Positions 57,323 through 64,000 of a stretch of 64,000 nucleotides of DNA are shown piece by piece. Both the position numbers and the translations under genes were made by a program. Origin of the DNA: Chrysoperla carnea (lineage: Eukaryota; Arthropoda; Insecta; Neuroptera; Chrysopidae); contig NC_058342.1 in the NCBI RefSeq assembly GCF_905475395.1, positions 25,268,640-25,332,639 of the forward strand, written 5' to 3'. The stretch's first letter is position 1, and every line of letters starts with the position of its first letter. The notes under the pieces are model-generated. The model did not search any database. It saw nothing but the letters and a program-made list of their open reading frames with translations, and was not told the DNA's origin.

Positions 57323-58981
57323 ATGGAACATTTACCATTCGAAATTCATTTAAAAATATTACAGTATTTAGATTTAAATTCACGTGTAATCTTCAGTGAA
57401 ACTTATGATTGGATAAAACCGTTTTTATACGATAAATCATTGATTTACAATTTAAAAATTGAAAAGGAATGTATGGATAATTCTTTTAATGGATTCTGGA
57501 AGAATTTCCCATTGGATAAAAAAGAAGAAATTAAAATATTGGATATATCAAATTTAAATTTTTCAAAAAAACAATCAAATGTATCTTTGAAGTTTTTATT
57601 GAATATAAAGTCTTTGCAAGAATTAAGGATGGTTTCAACACATTTACAAGAAGAAAAACGATTTGAGTTATTGTTCAACAATCAAAATTTAGAAGTACTC
57701 TGGATATCCACTGTGAATACAAATTGGCCAAAAACTGTACAGTTAAATAATTTAAAAGCATTATACATTTATTTGGATCTTAGTGAAAGTTATCATAAAA
57801 CGGCTACCATGCTACAATATATCGGCCGTAATTTACAATATATTTGGTTCGAATATCACGAATTCCATGCTAAAATGAATTATCCACCGTCATTTATATT
57901 AGATTTGATTCCATTATATTGCCCAAATATTCAAGAAATATTTATGTGTTGCCCAAAAGGCCTGTTAAGAAATTTTATGAATTTTTGTCCAAATTTACAA
58001 CCGTATTCGGTTTTTTATCGTAATGATAATCATACATATTATTTATTTAAAAAATCGGATAAAAATTCACAAATATTAAAACATTTAAAAATACCATATC
58101 CAAAACTGATGAAATCTTTAAACATATCACATTTTGAAGTAGAACATGTTCCAATAGATGAATATGATTTATCTGCGATCAATTTCCATGAATTACGTGC
58201 ATTTTCCAGCAATGTTTGTCGATACTATGAAGCAAATAAACGTGATTGTGATGGTGATGTGAAACATTGTTATAAATTTTTAGATTTAATGAACTTATTA
58301 AAACCAAATTGTGAACATTTTGAATTAATCGGTTGCAATTTACGACCATCAATATTCGATGAATCTCCAACCAATTGGAATGAAAATGTTTTGATTCACA
58401 TATCAAAATTACGCAACTTACAATCGTTAAATTTATATCATGTGAAATTCACGAATTTACTTTTTCTTAAAGCGATCGCACAAGCTTGTTTGTTAAAAAC
58501 GTTTAAAATATCTATAAAATCATCAACACCCGATATTTTTTATAATGTTGCATCAATCGTTAAAGATATGCCCTATTTAATCAATTTTTATTACGAGGAT
58601 GAAAATGCGATTGTACCGAATTTAATGATGGCATTAATGCCGATACGATTATCACATACGTTACAACGATATTCGTTAATTTTAAAAGATATCGTTAATG
58701 TAAAAAATTTTTCTAAATACGATCAATTACGGATTAATCGCCATGTTAAACTTGTGCATTTACGATTAGGACATTTGAAAAATGATCAAAATAAAATACT
58801 GAAATCTTATTTTAACGATTGTACGCAATATTTAGATAATTTTAAGTACATTATTGGACAATCTAGCGCTCCAAAAACTTTTTTCAAAGAGCAAAATGTT
58901 AATTTATCGATTCAAGAAATCAATGAAGTTTTGACAAGTTGTACTTCTGTTCTGGATTTAGAACATATTCATTTATTTTAA
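57323..58981 (+). CDS. F-box protein with LRR-like C-terminal part
   Basis: Single-exon ORF of 552 aa. Residues 2-35 (LPFEIHLKILQYLDLNSRVI) form an F-box, the SKP1-binding motif of SCF ubiquitin ligases. The rest has repeating leucine/asparagine-rich units (NLEVLWIS, NLKALYIYLDL, NLQSLNLYHV, HFELIGCNLRP) resembling irregular leucine-rich repeats, the usual substrate-binding part. Inferred role: substrate adaptor for ubiquitylation; the substrate is unknown and I know no named ortholog. Fully open frame with strongly A/T-ending codons. It is the intact parent-type paralog of the relic at 46.8-48.0 kb on the opposite strand, and homology continues about 600 bp past the stop. No intron seen, so retrocopy origin is possible, although no poly(A) tract flanks it. 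Confidence 0.85.
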   Translation: MEHLPFEIHLKILQYLDLNSRVIFSETYDWIKPFLYDKSLIYNLKIEKECMDNSFNGFWKNFPLDKKEEIKILDISNLNFSKKQSNVSLKFLLNIKSLQELRMVSTHLQEEKRFELLFNNQNLEVLWISTVNTNWPKTVQLNNLKALYIYLDLSESYHKTATMLQYIGRNLQYIWFEYHEFHAKMNYPPSFILDLIPLYCPNIQEIFMCCPKGLLRNFMNFCPNLQPYSVFYRNDNHTYYLFKKSDKNSQILKHLKIPYPKLMKSLNISHFEVEHVPIDEYDLSAINFHELRAFSSNVCRYYEANKRDCDGDVKHCYKFLDLMNLLKPNCEHFELIGCNLRPSIFDESPTNWNENVLIHISKLRNLQSLNLYHVKFTNLLFLKAIAQACLLKTFKISIKSSTPDIFYNVASIVKDMPYLINFYYEDENAIVPNLMMALMPIRLSHTLQRYSLILKDIVNVKNFSKYDQLRINRHVKLVHLRLGHLKNDQNKILKSYFNDCTQYLDNFKYIIGQSSAPKTFFKEQNVNLSIQEINEVLTSCTSVLDLEHIHLF

Positions 58982-59086
58982 TATTAAACTCCTGCTCAGT
59001 CAATTCCCGAATTAACAAAAATGAAACTAACTTTTATAAAATTTTAGTATTAATAAAATAAAATTTGTTATAAATGAACATGAAAT

Positions 59087-59335
59087 GTAGAAGTGTAAAG
59101 GATGATCATCTCTTATGACTGTTTGACTAAAAAAGTGTCTAGAATGGCGCTTGTGTAGCAAGAGGGTGTTAGATGTGATATTCTCTGTCCTTTTCTAATA
59201 ACTTGTTTTGTACTTTTACTAACTTCGAACACATCTTTTAAAATGTACACTTTTGCTACAACAGCGCCATCCTTATTTAATACTTTACGACGGACACATT
59301 TTATATACAGAGATGATTCTCGTTTACACTTCTAC
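59087..59335. mobile_element. MITE (family M1), 249 bp
   Basis: Ends gtagaagtgtaaaggatgat and the inverted cgtttacacttctac, with catctct/agagatg inside each arm. It shares cttttgctacaacagcgcca and ccttattt with the M1 copy at 14428. It interrupts the 3' flank of the F-box gene: the homologous flank of the F-box relic at 46.7 kb runs without it. Confidence 0.85.
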
Positions 59336-60003
59336 ATTCCATACAAAAGAAATAAGAAAAAATAAACTGCCAATTGTAATTTTATACTCAATATTTTCGA
59401 AATGTTACTCAAAATTGTATGTTTGTATATTAATGGGCATGGTTAGTCGATACGATTTACAATAATGCGATAAACGATCGATCTACAAATACTGTAACAT
59501 AATTCAATCGCATTTCTTATTGGTTGATTATCTGGCGTTTTGTCGTAAATCGATATCGGCTAATCAGGGCCAATGTTTAAATGTTTAAATTTATATAATT
59601 TATTATTGAATAAAAAATAATATAACTTTGATTTAAAAATTTGTTTTTTATGAAGGTAGTTTGTTTAGCCCAGAAAAATAAGACAATAAAAAAGTCGATC
59701 TGCTTAAAAAACCCAAGTTTTTTCACTGGGATTATCTTTATGTAAGATGTAAGGAGTGACCTATGAAAAGTCCATTACAAAGTCATGTGCGCAAATAAAA
59801 GTCAAAGGTCTCGAAAATAGGTGTTTTTTTTTCAAATATCTTGTAAGCTATTAAGTTTATTGCAGGTTTAGTTTTTATAAAATTTGTTCGTGAATTAATT
59901 TTACATACTTAAACATGGTTCTGTACAAAATATCCGTAGAAGCAATAGTTCTCCAGATATTTGGCTGAAAAAAATATCTAAAAAATATTAGAAAATTAAA
60001 ATA
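59336..60003. other. 3' flank of the F-box gene
   Basis: Up to about 59645 the sequence is homologous to the flank of the F-box relic (atgcgataaacgatcgatc, ataattcaatcgcatttctt). From there to 60003 nothing is recognised. Confidence 0.5.
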
Positions 60004-60423
60004 TCTCTATCTATTATAAATGCGAAAGTAAGCATGTTTGTTTGTTTGTTACGCTTTCACGCTAAAACTAGCGAATGGTTTTTAATGAAACTGTACAGCA
60101 ATATAGCTCATACTTCAGAATAACACATGAGATATAATTTATAAAGATATATTAATAAAAAAATAATAATTTAATTTGACATTACCATAAATTACAGATT
60201 TCTGTAAAAATAGTCAATATAAAATATTTCACGGCCTTCTTTTCTGATATACTCAATGAATAATTATGACTATTATACACTCAAAAAAATAGAAAACCAT
60301 ACATATATTTTACCTGTGTAAAACAACCCTTACCATTATTTCGATTGTTATAGAAAGAGGATAAGCGAAATCTTTATCAATCTTTACTTTTAAACTTAGC
60401 GAAGCGGATGGGTATCACTCTAG
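60004..60423 (+). mobile_element. Non-autonomous Helitron-like element
   Basis: Starts tctctatctattataaatgc and ends actctag before a T, consistent with insertion between A and T. The 5' half holds gtttgtttgttacgctttca, cgctaaaactagcgaatggt and gaaactgtacagcaatatag, a phrase I associate with Helitron-like repeats of insects. The subterminal aacttagcgaagcggatggg precedes the CTAG end. No coding sequence. Fragment of a relative at 11695-11965. Confidence 0.6.
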
Positions 60424-60891
60424 TATAAAATAAATTTAATTTGCATTTTTAATTAATAAAATATTGTGATGTTTGTCGTATAGTAAAGTATGAAACTTAC
60501 TGTAAGTTTTCTCAGTGAAATATTTTGAAAACTATTACTTATACGGAAATTTCGTAAAGAGCCTTTTTTATGTAAAATTAACTCAAAAACAAATTTTATA
60601 ATCACTAAAAATGCGATAAACTTGATAGTTTACGAGATATTTCAGAAAAACCTATTTTCGTGTCCTTCGAACTAATTTATTTGAATTTGAAGTTTAAAAA
60701 ATGAGAAAACTTGGGGCTAAAATTTGGTATACCTTGATATATATTTCACAAAATGTGTAATAATCTATATTACTATTGCATTAAGTATCGTTTATTTAAC
60801 TCTGTAACTCATAATACATATCTGTATTGAACATTGCATATCAATTGTAAATTATCATCACCAAATTCTTTGAAAACATAGTAACTGGCAT
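60424..60891. other. Non-coding, nothing recognised
   Basis: Includes one short R1-like phrase at about 60710 (cttggggctaaaatttggta, taccttgatatatatttca), otherwise nothing. Confidence 0.4.
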
Positions 60892-61225
60892 TGTTGGCAA
60901 CAGAGTGAGAGTAACCTCTCCAAGATGATTGTGAAGGATATTAAATGAAGAAGCATGATTATTAATGCACATGTCTTAATATACAATATAATATCCTGAC
61001 GCGGTTTTAGAACACTATAATTGCCATAACTTTACTAACCTTTTATACAGGATAAATTATACAAAAAGTAACTATTGAAGCAGCTGACTTCCGTCAATAC
61101 GATCATGCGCATTGAATATCATGCTATGGTTTTGTGTTTCTCTGTCAGCTGTTTGAATATTATATTGTTGTCTTTGTTAATCTTCTCTGTGAAGCAAAAA
61201 AGTACATACTTGGTACCATAGAATA
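60892..61225. repeat. Dispersed element R2, second copy, inverted
   Basis: Complement of 32905-33312, with gttggcaacagagtgagagt, gcatgattattaatgcacat, aagcagctgacttccgtcaa, tacgatcatgcgcattgaat and gttaatcttctctgtgaagc. It lacks the THAP-like exon segment of the other copy, so it is shorter. No clear TIR or target duplication. Confidence 0.7.
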
Positions 61226-61554
61226 TGATCATAGAAGTAATAACATAGAACCATAATGTGGCCATTCAAACGGTTGATCGTTATAGAGAGAGACCTAAAA
61301 GAAGTACGCGTATAGCTACCTACGTTTGTTTTATATTACCTTTATGAAATACACAGACATGCACGTGTTTATACAATAATTCAAAAATATTAATATAGAG
61401 TTTTGTCAGGCTGAGGGACAAAGAGGAAAGACGGTCCCTTTTTTCATTCTCTTTTTTTAACGGTCATAAAATTTGAATTTTTGAATTTTTCATCACATCG
61501 TGAAATGTTTTAGTGTCAGAATTCAAAACACATGATAGAAGTTGTTCTTTGAGT

Positions 61555-61925
61555 GAATCTCAGAACTCACTCTTGAACACGCGGGAAAAACTGTCACTTT
61601 GTAAGTCTACACCGGCTAATTTTAAACTCTGACCTGGTGCTTTATTGATAGTCATCGCAAAGCCACATTTTACTGGAAACTGTAAACGCTTAAATTCAAA
61701 ATGAGAGTCCGAAGAAAGCAGAGAGATTCTCGGAATGAATACACTTTCACCCTCATACTTTCCTGGAAAAATTGTTGCTTCGATAACGTTTCTTTGTATG
61801 ATTTTTACTCGTCTGGGGCCATTACACTATTTTGGGGAATTTAAACTACGCAACAACATTATTGGTGCACCAATTTTTAGATGAAGAAAATGAGGTGGAT
61901 TTCCCGGTGAGTTGAGTGTGTGTAG
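61555..61925 (-). mobile_element. Helitron helicase C-terminus, pseudogene
   Basis: One minus-strand frame without a start codon reads [20 protein letters not shown]-type sequence (G-x-P-x-H-x-L-x-L-K-x-G-x-P-I-M-L-L-R), a stop, then RRVKIIQRNVIEATIFPG, FIPRISLLSSDSHFEFKRLQ, FPVKCGFAMTINKAPGQSLK and LAGVDLQ. This is the C-terminal block of the Pif1-type helicase in Helitron Rep-Hel proteins (F-A-M-T-I-N-K-x-x-G-Q-x-L). One in-frame TAG and truncation at both ends show it is inactive. It lies 1.1 kb from the non-autonomous Helitron-like element at 60004. Confidence 0.85.
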
Positions 61926-62654
61926 AAACAGTATCTTCTATCTCTATGACTGTATCTACAGACTTATGAACTACAGAAAGTGCGTTGGGATAGAAATTCC
62001 GTAAAATCCGTTCTTAGTGGACGTCTATGTCACAAAAGAGGTAAGTATGCGAAATTTGAAGTTAATCGAACCAATAGTTTCAGAGATTTCGTGATGAGTC
62101 AGTCAGTGGTAAATTGCTTAAGTTTTGACAGCTTTAATATAACAACAAAATTAGTAATTATCACATCAATTTTTGTGATCTGTATATGGAGGTTATAAAA
62201 TTATTGTCTATTATTTATAATATTTTCTAGTTTTATTTTTGCTGCGTATATATTTTGGCGATCAACAATAATAACATCATTTTATTTGAGCGTGATCAAA
62301 AAATATTTGCTCGCTTATAAATAAACTCGCGTTTTATAAATTACTTAATAAGTTCATACGACTCGACGATAGAAGAGATATTCAGAGGAAACTTGCAAAG
62401 TCTATCAAATATTTTTGATAGACTTTAAAGATTGTTTTTACAGAGTATCGCAAAAAATGTACACAATCTTTTTATGCCTGAGCAAAAGTTCAGTTTAGAG
62501 ACTTTTCTTAAAAATGATTCTAGAACGCTAGGAAAAATTAAATTACGTAGATTTTTACGTAGATTACGAATAGTGAAAAACGTCTAGTTTTTCTTTAATT
62601 AAGGCTAAATTAAATTAATTAGCCTAAAATTCAATAAATGGGTTTAGTTAATTA
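61926..62654. other. Non-coding, with one short perfect hairpin
   Basis: 62397-62426 is aaagtctatcaaa-tatt-tttgatagacttt, 13-bp arms with a 4-base loop. No gene supported. Confidence 0.45.
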
Positions 62655-63016
62655 AAATAAGTGAAAACAAACAGTTGTCTGAGTTAACTATTGAAATACC
62701 ATGTTCTATCTCTTAACGGTTTACAGAATGAGTCCTACGGACTCAAGACCCAATTGACCATGTTGCTCATTTACGAATTCGATCTCATTTTTTACGTCCT
62801 AAGCACGCTGCAAAAATTTCAGCTTGATATATTCTTTATTTTTTTAGTTATCGTGTTGTTAGACAGACAGACAGACAACCGGAAATGAACTAATTAGGTG
62901 ATTTTATGAGTACCGATATCAAAATTATGTTTGTAGCAAGAATATGTTAAGGCGTTACAAACTTGAGACTAAACTTAGTATACCTTGATATATTTTATAT
63001 ATACATGGTATAAAAC
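62655..63016 (+). repeat. R1 repeat with internal deletion
   Basis: The 5' hairpin region (gtgaaaacaaacagttgtct, gttaactattgaaataccat) runs straight into ttctatctcttaacggttta, so the acatgt/accgat middle is deleted. Then come ctcatttacgaattcgatct, tttcagcttgatatattctt, cagacagacagacaaccgga, gcgttacaaacttgagacta and the end tttatatatacatggtata. Confidence 0.85.
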
Positions 63017-64000
63017 AGGATAAGGAATTTTTCGTAGTGAAAATATCTTATATATTTAAACGAGCAAAATATATATATCAACGATCTCGGAAATTGCTCC
63101 AACGATTTTAATGAAATTGGATATGCAGGGAATTTTGAAGTCGATCTAGCTAGGTTTTATTTTTAAAAACGTTGTTTTATCAGTGTTTTCAGGAAAAACT
63201 GAAACATAAACCGCAAAATATGACTCTTCCTGACATCTATTGGTGTATATCGTATTTAACGAAATAAAATACATTACCGAGACATTCAAATTGGTATATG
63301 TGTGGAGACATTTTAAACGGCCTTATATTAGTGATAAAGCCGTCCGTGAACGTAACAAAGCTCGGTCATCCAGATATTAATAATAATAAATCATAAATAT
63401 GAAATTCACAAATCTCCGGAATAAATTTTTGTTTAACCGGAGATTTGCGGTTTCGGTTTTGAAGTAAGACTGCACCCATAAATAAAACACAAGAAATATA
63501 TATTTTTAAAAAACTTTTATTTAACAATAATTATACCTAGAAAAATTTGCTCTAACAATATTTTTTTTTTGTAGTATATAATAATAATATAAATAATAAA
63601 ACTTTCGAATATTTTCTTATAAAAAAATAGAAATTTATATTTTAAAAGAAATTGATTGGCGTTCAACTCAAATGAAAATAGTCACACAAAAATAAATTCT
63701 ATAGTCACAAAATTATTTAAAAAAAAACATTCAAATCAAAGATTGCCCATGTATTTTTAAAAACAAATAGAAAGGGAAGTTGTTTTCATTTTCTAATCGA
63801 AATTTCTGGATATGATGCAAGCATTCAAAGTGGAATTTTTTTTGCATACATTTGCCAATAAAAATGGCCAAAGCTACATTATTTTCCAAGTCAATATGAC
63901 TTAAATCGTACTTTTACTTTCTTTTGTATTTTCCACGGTGAACACCTAATGTTTAATTCCACAGACTTATATTAATTAATATAGATTGATAACATATTAC
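63017..64000. other. Probable repeat-derived sequence, no gene
   Basis: 63055-63380 (aacgagcaaaatatatatat, caacgatctcggaaattgct, taatgaaattggatatgcag, gctcggtcatccagatatta) has the look of a common insect dispersed repeat, but I have no second copy in the window to define it. From 63480 on the sequence is AT-rich without features. Confidence 0.35.

Noticed and set aside
57323-58981. Whether the F-box gene is itself a retrocopy
   Set aside because: It has no intron, but I see no poly(A) tract or target duplication and its 3' flank is shared with the relic, which means DNA-level duplication.

Overview
The window is AT-rich eukaryotic nuclear DNA with GT-AG introns, AATAAA signals and a heavy load of transposon debris. 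The conserved genes (PEX5, an ERp57/ERp60-type PDI, PDE6D, TRAPPC2, a COMM-domain protein) and the C2H2 zinc-finger expansion fit an insect. The order cannot be settled from this sequence. I saw no rRNA, intact tRNA, CRISPR array, prokaryotic operon or viral gene.

Layout: 1-6.8 kb is non-coding, with a foldback element and a dispersed repeat. 6.9-9.3 kb (-) is PDE6D in four exons, 150 aa. 10.2-11.3 kb (+) is an 8-finger C2H2 protein. 11.3-15.5 kb holds non-LTR, Helitron, foldback and MITE fragments. 15.5-22.8 kb (+) is PEX5 in nine exons, 606 aa. 23-32 kb is gene-poor transposon debris with one unidentified exon-like stretch. 32.4-37.1 kb (-) is PDIA3/ERp60 in five exons, 488 aa. 38.75-40.6 kb (+) is a compact tandem pair, a COMM-only protein and TRAPPC2, 88 bp apart. 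43.9-45.6 kb (-) is a 12-finger C2H2 gene broken by one in-frame stop. 46.8-48.0 kb (-) is a decayed F-box pseudogene. 48-51.5 kb is a cluster of inverted-repeat elements including a dead mariner-like transposon. 52.5-54.2 kb (-) is a 15-finger C2H2 protein. 54.8-56.1 kb is a 307-bp tandem array. 57.3-59.0 kb (+) is the intact 552-aa F-box paralog of the pseudogene. 59-64 kb has a MITE, a Helitron end pair, a Helitron helicase remnant and dispersed repeats.

The housekeeping genes do not form a pathway: peroxisomal import (PEX5), ER oxidative folding (PDIA3), prenyl-protein shuttling (PDE6D), ER-Golgi tethering (TRAPPC2) and COMM-domain function are simply neighbours. The more local story is lineage-specific. 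Three C2H2 genes share acidic N-termini full of psi-K-x-E (SUMO-consensus-like) motifs, repeated in tandem in one of them. An F-box gene was duplicated in inverted orientation about 11 kb away, and one copy then decayed. The non-coding DNA is rich in long foldback structures and in at least ten copies of one dispersed family. Multi-exon coordinates were derived by hand from splice signals, reading-frame continuity and similarity to known families recalled from knowledge.
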